64,000 nucleotides of DNA from Turbatrix aceti (taxonomy: Eukaryota > Nematoda > Chromadorea > Rhabditida > Panagrolaimidae). A program made the position numbers and the translations under genes. Below the pieces are notes generated by a model. The model did no database searches, had not been told where the DNA came from, and saw nothing but the letters and a program-made list of their open reading frames with translations. Of this stretch, positions 23,527-36,700 are shown in pieces. The DNA lies in contig OZ017766.1 in NCBI GenBank assembly GCA_963969345.1, positions 3,348,001 through 3,412,000 on the forward strand, in the 5' to 3' direction. The first letter of the stretch is position 1. Every line of letters starts with the position of its first letter.

Positions 23527-24753
23527 ATGTCGCAGCAGAGCCGGCCAGAGGAAGAGGCAACATTCGATTCCCGCCGTGGCTCCAAGCTGAATCGCGACGT
23601 TTCAATGGTGTCGGCGACGACGAGTCTCGAAGCCGACTGCAAGATGGGATCCGGGGTCGTCGACGCCGAGATGACATCGCCATCTCCTTCGACGTCGTCG
23701 TTGACGCCGATTCAGCTGCCGACGACGACTGCCAGCATGAACTTTCTCAACGGCCATCATAGCCACGTGCCACCGATGCCGCCGCATTTTTCGGCTAATC
23801 ACTTTCACGTGAGTTTAATTTAGCTCTTTGTTGGAGGAACAAATATTTTTGCAAATGTGTATTTTTCTATGATTAGCGCGGCCTATTTTTCTAAATGTTT
23901 TCTATTTTTGGTTGCATGTCACACTTTTTGTGCAGGCTCATTAATAAATACAAATTTTACCCGAACAAACAACTTTTTTCTTTCGTTGCTATATACGGAT
24001 CACAAATTTATACCTCGATGGCACATCTGGACCCCAGGGATCTAATTTATCTGCTGCTTTGCCAAATAAGGCAGGTGCTGATTATTCAGTTGTTTTTTTG
24101 GGTTTGAATACCGTCGCGGCCGTCGACTTTTATATTCCCTGATTTTTGGATCTCAGCCTTTTGCCGGAGGTCTTTGGGCAATTCGAACGCATTGTTTACG
24201 ACTTTTTGATGTTTTCTTAATGACTGCCATTTTATGTGTCATTACAAATGCCACAAACAGTAGAATTTGATTTTTATGAAGTTTCCTGATTCTCACAAAA
24301 GGCGAAAAAAATGTTCAGATTACCTTTTCAATTTTTCGATTTTTTTTAAATATTACAAAAGCGTTAAATTTCAGACGACAACAATTCCGTCAACATCGCA
24401 GCAGTCGCCGCACGTGCCGCAGGTTAACGACCTTCACCTGCTCTACGCGACGCTCCTTCAGCAGCAGCAGCCGATTGCGGATCGCGTAGCTTCGACGTGC
24501 ATCGACCCCTCCGTGTACCAGCTTCTGCGGTCCTCACCGCAGACCAACCTGCTGCCGGATTCCATCTTCTGGGAGCACTGGATGTGCCTTCTGGCCACCA
24601 ATCTGACACCCGAACAGTGGCAGGCTTACTGGCAGAACTACGCGACTCTTTTTGGCCTCGATTCGTTGCCTCTGCACCTCATCAGCTTCTTCAATCACCA
24701 AACCGTGCCGCAGACACGCACGGAGGCTGAGCAGCTTATGGATCACGAAAAAT
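23527..24753 (+). CDS. kin-1: kin-1 first-exon pair A: 220-residue N-terminal extension
   Basis: Two exons, 23527-23808 (ending phase 0 before GTGAGT) and 24375-24753 (after TTTCAG, ending phase 1 before GTTGGT). They read [19 protein letters not shown], then a Ser/Thr/Pro-rich and His/Pro segment, then a folded-looking part with [15 protein letters not shown] and the Trp-rich [20 protein letters not shown]. Phase 1 and the absence of any other plus-strand gene before 43.9 kb point to kin-1. No domain is recognised in the extension. It could alternatively be a separate gene with unseen 3' exons. Confidence 0.7.
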
Positions 24754-27700
24754 GTTGGTTTATGTTTTTTGCGGTTTTCAAAAAAATAATTGCGCACAAA
24801 AAATGACTGTTTCAATTTTTAATTAATTAACTGGAGTCTTGGTTAGCATGCCTCTTTTGTTTGCTTTTTCTTCTGTTCAGTTTCGTTTGGCTTTTAATTT
24901 CCGCTATTGTTGCTGGTTTTTTTGTGCTTTGAATCTAAGATTCGTCTCCTGTCAGTCTTTTTGCATTTAATTCTGCACATGCCACGCGATAGGACTTTTT
25001 TTTTGATTTCGGAGGAAAATTATTTATCACTTCGTCGATGTTTTTTCGTGTCTGTGGAATGGAGTAGACATTGCAGGGGGAGGGAGGCCAATAGGTCGAC
25101 TTTCTGCCGAGGCATGCTACCTGCCGGATGCGAGCGTGATTGGTGTGCGAGGGCTGGCTCGCTTCAGGATCGTCAAAAATAGCAGCTGTCCTGTCGTTTC
25201 CTGTCCACCTGCTCACCGGGATTTTTCTCATGCTTGGCAAAAAAACTCTAATGTCGTGCTAGTCGGACGAGATGCAGCGTGGTGCTGTGAGTGTTTGTGT
25301 TTGGCTTCTCCCTGATTGATTGATCAATAAGCCAGCCCCGGCCCGAGGGGCAAATAACAGGCAACCGCCTCATCACGGAAATTGGCAAGGTGCAGGGGTT
25401 GCAACAGACGTCTCCCCGGACAAAAGTCATTAGAAGGATACTTGCCGGGGAAGCCGACGCGTTAATTTTATTTTCTACCCCAACCACGGCCCTCCTCCTT
25501 TGATCGACCTCGTCTGCGGCTGTCTGCCTACTTGTCAGAGCCACGGGCCGTTGCTTACGTGTCTTCCAAATTGATTTTTTTGAAACCAAAAACATCTTCC
25601 GTTTGCTGAATTCTGATACCTGGCGGCCGGTATGGGAAATTCTTCGTCGTCGAACTCCGCGAATTATTCGGAACGCTACCGTATCTCCGACACCCCTCCA
25701 CTCGCGACGAGCGGGTCAACGAGCAGCTTCGTCCGAGCCGGTCACGCCGTCAGGGCCAAGATCTCGCGTTCCTACTTCAGCAACGAGTCCAACTACAATC
25801 AGTCCGCTGCCTCTGGTTGGTTTTGAACGAGGGGGAGATCGTAAACTTGGGGGCACAATGTTTTGCGCACTTGCTGGGATTTCGAAATAATTTTTATCAA
25901 TAAAAGTTTGCTAATTTTTATTTTTTCTGCTTTAAAAAATTCTTTTGCATGCGTTGTCAGTCTGTTTATGAATTCAAGAAATCAATATTTATTTTTATTG
26001 TGAACATCTTTCAACGAAGTGCGTAGTCGTGCAGCAGGCGTTTTTTTCACATGTTAACGGATAGCGCCCATCTGGTTCTACAATGAAGACGTTTTGCGTA
26101 CTTTTTTAGCAGGCGTGCAGTGCATGTGCTCTTTTTTGCTACGACACTGATAGCGTAACAGTATTCTTGTGCTTACCACAGTGACCTTACGCCAAGTGAT
26201 GCAGAAGGGACGAAGTGTGGTTTCATATTCACTTCCTGTGACGTATCGATTGCACCGATCGTAGGGGACTCTCGGGAGCATCGAGTATACTACTATGTTT
26301 TTGTCAAAAACATCACGTACAGCATAGCAAAGAGTCAGGTATTGCAATTCCCATAAGAAATAGGTTTTTCTATTCGTGTACTTTTACGAGAACTGCTGCA
26401 TGATTCTGCGCGATCGTCTACGAATCCTCTGCGGCGAACCGGAACAGGGGGCAGTAACACCGCAGGTTAAAAATGTAAAGCAGTCAATTTTAGTAACACA
26501 ACCAGGGGCGAGTTCGCTGGCATTGGTATTGCGTGAATGAGCAGGCGAGCAAGCGATTGCGGTGTTAAAATGGGAGAACCGGTTTCGATCTTGATTTGTA
26601 TCTATCTACAAGCTGAGGTGCGGGCCGTCGCGTCACAATCGCTTTTGCATCCTTCCCGACGAGTGTCGGGTGATAATTGAGGGGCACAGGGGTCGAAAGG
26701 CATCGCAAATCCAGTCGTGCGCACGTGACCAACTCAAAACCACCCAATTATGCAAGATTACGTTGTCTACGTGAGAGTTCGGTGCATGGCTGATCTGAGC
26801 GGTTTGGTCCCATGATGTCTGTTGTTTTCTCAGTCGTCGACGACTTTTTCAGTCGCATTTGTTTATTCCGGAACAAAGTTAAAAATCAAATTTGAAATAA
26901 TGTATGTGTCATCCAATACACTTGTCACATTTTTCCTGGACCCGATCATTTGTCACTCCCGATGTAAGACGATCGTGTTGTCTGTTCCGTTTGTCGCCGA
27001 AGCCCGGTGTGGGAATCGACGTCGACCGTGGCACGCTATCGGCCATGTCATTTGTTGTTTGTCGGTCAGCGTTGCCAATCCAATCCAATCCGATCTGCGT
27101 CATTTGTTGACTAATCTTTTTTTGCCTCTGACTCGTTGAAGATCCTTCTATAATATATATGCGTGATCCAATCACAGTGTGGCACTCATAGACCAACTTT
27201 TTCTTCACTTTGTTCCCTTGATCAACCGAACAGCGACAATTTGCAAGACTTTTGTCTATTCGGGTGGCGATTAGGTCTTTGAGATCTTGCCCTGTTCAAC
27301 TTGATTTTTTATTCGACAAAAGTGTCATTCGAAGGATTTGTTAACTTTTTTGACGTTGCTTTTCAATTGTAGATCTTTTTTTGTTTTTCTGATGTCCAAT
27401 TTTTCAATTTTGTATCGATGAACACCAAAGTCGGTCGGGACTTGTTGGAAACATGCACTTTCGTATCGCAACAACTCCAGCGTGTTGCAAAAAGTAGTCG
27501 ATGACGAATGAGAACGTTGTACGAAAGTGTCAATTTCTGATCGCTGCTTCGCATCGGCGATGCTGATCGGCGCGTTTTATGGAGCTCGGGGACGGCACTG
27601 TGGACGTGTGCAACGGTTGATTGATTGTCCGGCTTCCCCGACGTGAACCCTGACGACTTTTGTTTGCGCCGGAGAAGATCACTCGGAGCAGCGTCGAAGC

Positions 27701-30700
27701 TTTTTCCTGCACGATTCTGCCGACAGCGTTTGTTTTTTCTCCCATCTGACTCACTTGTTCACTTGCGTTTCTTTCACTAACATAAACAGTCCTTCTGGCA
27801 GCGGCCTGACTGATCACGATGCATGGGTCGAGCAGAGCACGTCTGGGGGCTGTTGGTGGTTACCGGGCGCCGGGGGATGCGGGATTCGGTGGTAAGCGTG
27901 GCGTTTCTTCAAAAATCACGTTTCGGGTGATCGCGGTGTAACTAAAATTGTTTTGACACACTTGATCGTTTTGGACTATTTTTTACCGGTTGCAGATCGA
28001 TAAAAATAGGTTAAAATGACTTGCCGCTGGTTTTTGACTTTTTTTGATGGCTAGAAGGCGTCAAATCGACGCTGTCAGTTTTCAGTTCAATTACCGACAC
28101 CCGCTTTTGTTGCGGGGAAAGGAGGGGCTTGCTTTTTTAAATTAAAAATTTTTTAATCGCCAAAAATGTTTTTGAGCATCAACTATCATAGTTTGATCAA
28201 AAAAGGATATTTTTAGCTTTTTTTATAGTCACTTTTACGTTCTCTCGTTTTGTTCTTTCTCCAGGCCTCGTTTCTTTGTATCACAAAGATCGATCGCCTC
28301 TTTTTCATCTTTTTAGGGGCGCATCAGCGGTATCAACGCCGCCTGCCGGCTCCTTTGTGTCTTTTTTTATACTTTTATTGTCGCTATCACTGTAGTTTCA
28401 TGAACCCCGTGCCTTCATTTCATGTACGTCTTCCGGCTGAATTTAAATCTGAGTTATTTTTACAAAAACATATTCTTGAATGTTTTTAGTACTGTTTTAC
28501 GATTTTTAGCGGGAAGTCTGTTTTTCACGTTTTCTGAGCAGAAATTATGTTTTTCACGTATTTTTTTCTTGCGCGGAGCTATTTTTGGAAGTTGTTAACG
28601 AAATCAAAGAAAGACGCTGAGGGGTGGTTGATTGTGTTTTCTGCGTTGAAAAACGTCGCCACTCAATTTATTCAATTTCACTTTCTTCCTCTGTTTTCAC
28701 TTCACCGGGGGCGCCACGCCGACTAAGGCATCATTGATTTTAAATTAGCAGCAACAGTTGAACACTTGATCATTACTCACGTCATCAAATTAGTCGATTT
28801 GTTGCGGACTGAACTTTTCTGGTCGCGTGAACGCGCATAAATATTCTCCTCGCAGCCATGGGATATAGTTTTTTTGTTGCAATATGCAACTTATTAGGGG
28901 GCCCTGTTTTATGAGTCCACGCGCGAGCCGTGAATGAACACGCGGACGACTTTTTGATCCGGTTTTTTTGTCGTCGGGCAACAACTTATTATTGTTGATT
29001 CGCATCGAGTCGATATTGACTTGATTGCGTCGTCGTGTTCACTCGCTGGTCATCACTGCAACCTGCCGTCGTCCGTTGCTGCCGGCTTTTAACAGAGCTG
29101 CATCGATCGATTTCGCGTGATAAATACCTTTTCTTTTGTCTCTCTTTTTTCCGCTGCTTCGAGCCCTGACAAAGGAGAAGCGAGCATTCCGAGTCGCAAC
29201 AAGGCAGGCAGAGGTGATAAGGGCTTGACACGGGACGGGACAATGCGTGTCAGGCAGTCCCTACTCGATTGAGGGGCCGTAGGCAAGCTGCCCCGTGCTT
29301 TGTTTTTTACCATGCCTTTCAGATCGATAGATAAATAGGCAGGTGGGAGGGAGGGTTCCAATTTTGGTCGGCCGAGTTGAGCTTTCTCGGGGTTGAACAA
29401 TTGCAAGATTTTTTGTTCTGCTACGGGTTGAACGTGGCTGATTAATTATTTCGGTGCCTCTGCTCGTCCTCCCGGCAACGGATGTGATATCAATCACCTT
29501 TCGTCACTCTCGAATGCTATCCGGGGGTTGTCATCTGTGTACAAGCAGGGACAGCTTTCGAACAATGCTGTTTCTCGTCCGTGTCAAGGAAGACGAGCTC
29601 TGTTGATGCGACGACCGCCTCGGGATGACTGCTGTGCCCCGCCGGCGGCCAAGGCGAGCTCTCGAACGCGTGTGCTTTTGTTTATTTCACCCCCTTCCTT
29701 CTCTTTTGCTGCTTCCATTTTTATTGTGCCTTTGATACCAGCAAAAGCGATGGATGGATGGTTTTTTGATAGCAGCTTGCGGAGAGGGGATACGCCGTCA
29801 TCAATTCCCGGAGGAAGGGCTTTTTTGAAGGGTTGGAGGGCTGCGAAGCTGCGATACAGCCACGCAAGAGGCGTATTTATTTGGATTTTATCAACGCCGC
29901 TTGTTTGGGCTATTTCCTGGCCGGCTGTCGGTCAGACGAGACCTCCACTGCATGCGCCTTTCTATCAAACAAGAGAAAAAGACGCGCGCGCGAGTGTGCA
30001 AGGAGTTCTGTTCAAAAAAACGCCCTGAAGCCCGTAATAGAGTTTTTAGCTTACGGTCACTTTGGTAGGCTTGGGCATGTCCCAAAGATTGTTTTAAGCC
30101 ACTCGCGGCTCCTGTAGGATTTTTTTGGGCAATGCTGGAGGCATTGAAAGATCATGAAACTTCGAAGTGCCGTAACTCACCAAAACCCTTGCCGATTTTA
30201 AAAAACTCTCTATCACGCTTTTCATTATGCCGAAAAGAATCAGTATGCAAAACAGGTGGTACCAAAATATGCGCGTATTCGATTTACATCAAAAATTAGA
30301 TTAACACTGGTTCACCAGCTTAGAAATGCGCACGCGCTTTGCAATAGCGGACTCTCTTGGGGTTCCGCCAACGAATAAACTCGGCGATCAGTCCAAATCT
30401 GGAGGGGCACCACTATTTCGCCTTCTGATTTCTTTGTTATTATTAGACTTTTTTTAGTTTTTATTAATTACGATGATCATAATAAACTTTTTTTCACTAA
30501 TGTTTCACCGCGTGCGCATTTCTAAGCTGGTAATCTTATTTTTGATGTAAATCGAATACGCGCATATTTTGGTGCCACCTGTTTTGCATACTGATTCTTT
30601 TCGGCATAATGAAAAGCGTGATAGAGAGTTTTTCAAAATCGGCAAGAGTTTTGGTGAGTTACGGCACTTCGAAGTTTCATGATCTTTCAATGCCTCCAGC

Positions 30701-33700
30701 ACTGCCCAAAAAAATCCTACAGAAGCCGCGAGTGGCTTAAAACAATCTTTGGGACATGCCTAAGCTTACCCAAGTGATCGTAAGCAAAAAACTCTATTAC
30801 GGGCTGCAGGATCTTTTTTTGAACATGACTCTTTCTGAAAATGCACGCGCGCGCTCTATTGATAAAAAATAAGGGGAAGGCGCATGCAGTGGACCTCCCG
30901 TTGCTTTTCGAGACGACAACTTTGTTTTTTTCAAAACAAATTTCTATATTAAATTCACTTTTTCAATATTTTATGCACTTTCCCTCTATCAAAAAAATTT
31001 TACGACACTGAACGCTTCTTCCGTCTTTGGTCGAGCATAGATTTTTTTATTTCATTCCAAGTGGGGACTGCACAGTGGCTGGAAGAGCACGAAGAGCAGC
31101 GGCACATGATGCTCTTCACCCCTGCTAGCATTAGCTGCTTTTTTCTTGACTTGTTCCGTCTTTTCTTCTTCTCGCTTGTTTTTTTCGTCATAATGTTTGG
31201 TCACGCTTGAGACTTGTCGTCGTTTATCACTAACGAACGAATAGCTTTTTTTCAAAATTGATATTCTCCATGGAGCATGCAGAGTCGCATTTTTTGGGAG
31301 GCTTGTTTGTTTTCCGACGGTTTCCTTCAATCTCGCTGTTTTTGGCATCAGACAAAATTTAAATTTCACGACAACGGCGTCTGCTTGCTCTTAGCTTGAT
31401 TGTTCTGCGTACCGTATTTGAGACTTTGGCACAAATAATCCTACCAACGCGACTTTTCGGATCGATTTTGAATGCTCTGAACGATGAACCTTCATTTTTT
31501 GTGATTGAAAATGATGTGGATGTTGTTTTTATCGAGCGACGATTATTTGTCACGACTTTCTAAAAATAGACGCAACTTGTGCATTTTCTTACTCATTCCT
31601 GTTGTTTCTGCGGTTGAGAGGCTGAGAGAAGGCTGAAAACACAGGCAAAAGGGCACTTACCCAAAATTGTCTAAATTTAGCATTTTGTACGTAACTTTAC
31701 CGCAACCGTGAAATTGAGTTATCATTCTTTACTGGAAAAAATTACGGAAATTGAAAATTCTACTTTTTCGATTGGTGCCGTCTGCTGTTGCTTTTTTTCT
31801 GGTTTTAGTGTATTTTTTTTCGTGACGCGAGAAAAAATCCGATTAGATTTTTGGAATTATCAATGACACTCGGTTGGTGGGCCAAAAATAGCACAGAGTA
31901 AAAGCCAAATTCGTCGCCACCAGATTTCCTGCCAGTGTGTTTTTTTGCGAACCATGTTGACGTCACGGTAGCTGACTGGACAGCCGGCGACTGCGACTCT
32001 GCCTACCACCACGCCACAGATTTGGCCGCAAATGCCATTACGCCAGATTCATTCGCGTTGGTTGCAACTGCCGCGAGTGCAAATGTCTGTCCCCCCGCTG
32101 GTTCCGGTGGTGCCGGTGAGAGGTATCAGCGCCGGTCGCGACCTTCCATCCGTGACGGGGCCCACGAGCATTGTCGACTCGCGATTCGACGTGTTGTTTT
32201 GGGTGCTAATCCTCTTGCATGCCTGCTGGGTTTGACTTGGAAGGGGGAAAACGTGCATTGATCCTCTTGTAGTCAGTGTTTTTCTCCGTCAAGCGGCCAC
32301 TGTACTACTGCTGCTGTCAATGCACCTTTTTTTGTGTTGCGACAACACCGCCGCCGCTCGGACGGGTCTCTCAGCCATCTACGACGACTAAAGGTGTGGC
32401 AACTGAATCGAACTTGAATTGTATTGTTTTTTTGGACTTTCCGCATCGCGCCAGTCGCCAGCATGCTACGTAAACGAGTTGCCGGGAGCCATTCGTTGCA
32501 CAGTCATCGACCGAGCGATCGAGGACGCCGTTGCGTTAACGATGGGGTGTCCGTCGATTTTTAATGATTCCGCGATTTTAAAGTAGGCTATTTTTGGAAA
32601 GCAATCTAGCATAGTATATTGAAAAGAGCGGCTCCAGAGCACTTTTGTTCCGTCATCGTCGACCGCGAGCATGTCACCTGAATTTTTCCTTTTTGGTTCT
32701 GAAACTTTTAGAGTTTTGGTCGATTCCGCCAATGATGCGACTTACACGTTCCCTATTTAGCAAATCCGTTGAATATGCGATTTCGGTGTTTATTCGTTTT
32801 CCTTTCTCATTACTCTTGACTTCTGGACGCGGTGTGTAGCACGCAAGATAATCCGAAGGGGCTTCGTGGTGGCTTTGCCCGGTGGATGTGTTGACACGAT
32901 GGCGATGAAAATGTCAAGCGGAAGCGTGGTTGGAAATTGAATATATTCGCTTCGTTTTAAGCCGTAGTTTTATTTTTTGAGCTTCCTTTTTCCCTCTTGT
33001 CATGAAGATTTTGATAGTATCCCATGGCACGACATGCGGAGGCTCGTTGGCATGGCTGCGGGGTCGATGCCACCAACGGTGGCGGCTATTGTTCATTTCG
33101 GCTGCTTTGGTGGTGCTGAGACATGATTTGCCCGCCGTTGTCGTCATTAGGCTCGCTGCTGGCCGGGTACCCAGCCGATGGCGTTCGTTCTCGCTCTCGT
33201 TTTCATTCGCCCTGCAGGAACTTGATTCAATTTTCACGCTGTCCACGGGTTTAATCAGCTTTGTTCCAGTTTAAGCCGGCCAAACTTTTTTGTTCTGTTT
33301 CTGCTTCCCTGTTGTGTTGCCGGTCTCTTCCGTAGACTGCTTCTGCTCGCCGTCGAAGAAGCCCACTTTGCCGACTGGCCACCACCACCACCCACCGGAA
33401 CCACTTACTCTATTATGCACTGACTGAATTTTTTGTATTGATTTGCCATCCTTTTTCTTCCTTGTTTGTTTCTGTGGCTTGGTCGGTAACTTTTTGGTTC
33501 GTCGTTAGAACTTTTGCGGACCTCGGCCGAAACGAAGAGGCGGAAGAAGAAACTCAGACCGCTCCTTGAATTCCAAGGAAGCTCGAATCGACTCTGGTTT
33601 TTGGTGTGCAAAGTCAGGCAATTTAATTTGTGAATTTATGAAAAGATGCCAATGCCCGCTTCGACAAGAAAAAAATAATTTGTTCGACGGCAAAATCAAT

Positions 33701-36700
33701 ACAAAATTGAGCCAATGAACTTTGGTGATTTTTCTTTTCAACTCTTTTTTGCATTTGGATTTTTTCCGTTTCTTTGTAAGCGCTGCAAAAATTTGTAATG
33801 ATGTTTTGCGTAGTTTTTAAAATTCAGGCATTGTGTGAATACGCTTCTCATTTGCGTCGGCAGGCAGGCAGGCACGTATGCCGGGGTGGTGTGACGACAA
33901 AAGTTGTTGTCGCCGCGACTGTAGCTTGTTTTGAACGTTACAGTAGTATTAGGCTTAATTATTTCCTGAATGCTTACACCCGTCTAGACAGCACCCGATT
34001 CAGTAGGCCGGAAACTTCTCGTGGGGGATCACACGTGGCATCACCGAAGATGATGGCAATTTTTTAAATCTGATTTGCCTGCGGAACAATTTTTCGTCCC
34101 AGATTTTCCCTGTGCGTGGGGTAGTTTTCGGCGTCGTAGTTGATAATGGGTTTGCTTTTATTTATGGTGCACAAACACAATGACAGGGCTTTATCTCGAT
34201 AAGTTTGTTTGCCGCGAATGGATTTGCTGGACTCCAGGTGTTATACCTTTAGCGAGTGTTCTGCCGCTGTCTATCCCTTTTTCCCTCGCCAGAATTCGTA
34301 ATGACTTTCCTCTACTTGATTACTTTTAAAAGGTGCTAAAAGGGGCTCTAAATGCCAAATTTCACCTGGATGGCATAGAATGTTTTTTCCCTGCTGGCAG
34401 CACGATGCTGCTGGTACATGCCCATGTCGGAGTTTGGAAACATTTTTTTCTGTGTGCTTAGAGGCCAATACCCCTCCTTCGGCGATGTTGTTACCCCGCA
34501 TTGACACTTTGAATTTTTCTAAAAAAATTTACAAATTGCCACCTTGATGCGAAGGACGCTTTCGTGCCGGAATTAGTTACGGCACGGTGTCGGACCCCCT
34601 GGTCCCTGGGGATTTTCTTCCTTTATCCAGCGTATCAGTTTCTGTAGAGCTTTGCCGACGTCATTCTCGGCGTTCGGTCACCACCGGGTGCCATTTTTAG
34701 TGGTGATGTTTTGAGAACACACGTGAAGACACAAACAGCGCTTGCTTGACAAGAAGGATATGCACGTGCCGACGCGTGTGCGCTGGGTTGTGCAGAGGGC
34801 ATCCGACGGTGTCTTGCGTTGTCTCGTCTGCGATGGAGCGGCGGTGAAGTGCTTCGGCACACGGTTGGGCTGCTGAGTGTGTTGTTACTGTCTGTTTTAC
34901 CCCTCTTATCCCCTCTCGACGTTGTTGCCGGCATTTTCACAGGGCCAGCCGGGCTGTGCAAGGAAAAAAAAGAAGCGGAGAAGAAGAAATCGACAAAAAA
35001 AGCCCGTGCAAGACGCTGCTTGCTGCCGCTGCTGTTGCGAAGTCAGTCATCATCGACGGGCGGGTGGCAGCTGTGCGTGTTCCTCCTCTTCTTCGACGAC
35101 TTCGGCTTCTTGGTTTTTTTGAGGGCATGCATGTGTGTGTATTTTCCATCCCTGAGTGCGGCTTTTTGTGGGCTGTCGAGTCTTCTTATCTTTGCCGCTC
35201 CGATGCCTCCTTCTAGCCCCCCCTCCTCCTCATCACGACGAGGTTGGCTCGGTGAGGCGCATCTCATCTCGTGCGTTCACTTTCTGCTGCTTGAATAGGC
35301 ATGAGGGATAATGCCGTGCACGTTTGATATTGTTTTTATAGTTATTTCGGGGTCTGAACCGCTGCATCGACGAGGGCACTGCACTTGCAGACTTCCTGAG
35401 CCTTCCCAGGGAGAGGGCTTGCGTCTGACGTTGGACCCGTGGTGCCCGGTGTCGGGTTTCAAGCTGGAACAGGTAGTCGGGCATTGATTGCCTCTATTTG
35501 GTCTTTTTTTGCTTCTGAGGAATGATTTCACCGGATTTTCTCTTTTTTCAAGAACGGAAAACAAACAGACTTCTTATATCATTAACAGACGTTTTTTTAA
35601 TTGCCACGGATTCTGAGATTTCAAGAAATTCGAATTCAGTGTTTTATCACCCTCTGAACTCTTAACTTTGTGAAACGGCCACGGTTTGGTCTCTGATGCC
35701 GCTCCGGCGTCTGCGTAGCCCTCTCATCTCCGATCCACGCTTATTTCTTGCCGTGACGTTTGCGCTGCGCTGCTTTTACGGGGATATGACATGCTCGGTG
35801 TCAGAGTCAGGCATCTACAGAGTAGTAAAAATGATGCTGCTCCGTGCACTCACTCACGCCTCCCATTCCCGCGTGTCATGCCAACTGAGCCGTGCCCGGG
35901 CTCGGCTGGCCAGAATGAGTCGTGCTTTTGCAACGACTTCGACATTTGTTTCAGTGGCTCTCTCTCGCAAGAGTAACACATTTTATCCTTAACATGGTTT
36001 TTTCCCCTCTCCTGACCTGAACAACTTCCTCCGAGTTTTTTGTCCCCTCGCGACTGGCACGTCTTTCGGTTTCCTCAAACAGCGATTACAGCCAGTGTCC
36101 AGTGTGTGCTGCTGCGTGTGCCGTACAACAGCATCCCCTGCGACTCCATTGTCACCACCAGCACAGCACTTGTGAACGCTCATCGGGACCCACCGCCCAG
36201 AGAGAGGTTGAGTAGAAGCTTTCTCTCTTCCGGCAGACCCACGACCCCCCACCACGTCCCGAGTCAGCCAGGAGCTCCCTTCTGACGCTCGGCCGGCCTC
36301 GATTCTCGAAAAAGACGGAATTTAACCTTCTCCGTCGACGATTGCTCGAAGAAGCTGAGGAGGGAAGACAGTCATCGACCCGACCCCTATCAGGCAGTCA
36401 GTCGGTCCACGTAGCGCGCGTCGGAGACGGATCAGTCGACGACTAACCAACCCCAAACCCGACTAACAGGGCTGACTGGTTACTTATAATCGATCCGACG
36501 GCGATTAACACAACAAGCACCCTGAATATCGATCTCTGTCGTCATCGAAATCGTTGCTGACATCGTCGAAGCCCAATTGCCCTCCCGGTCGATCGATTTC
36601 GCTCCGACGCTGTTCATTGCAGTTTCAAATCACCACCGAACTCTCCCACGAGATCATCAGTGATGCTCAAGTTCCTCAAGAAGAACGCCGACGAACCCGG

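Noticed and set aside
29528..30028. 166-codon open frame partly inside the foldback element
   Set aside because: Starts without ATG, runs into the repeat arm and shows no family resemblance.
31935..32110. Frame ending in phase 1 at GTGAGA, a possible first exon
   Set aside because: No ATG in the required frame.
33716..33777. ATG followed by a phase-1 GTAAGC donor, a possible further kin-1 first exon
   Set aside because: The peptide is almost all Phe/Leu from a T-rich tract and has no leader-like sequence before it. Probably chance.
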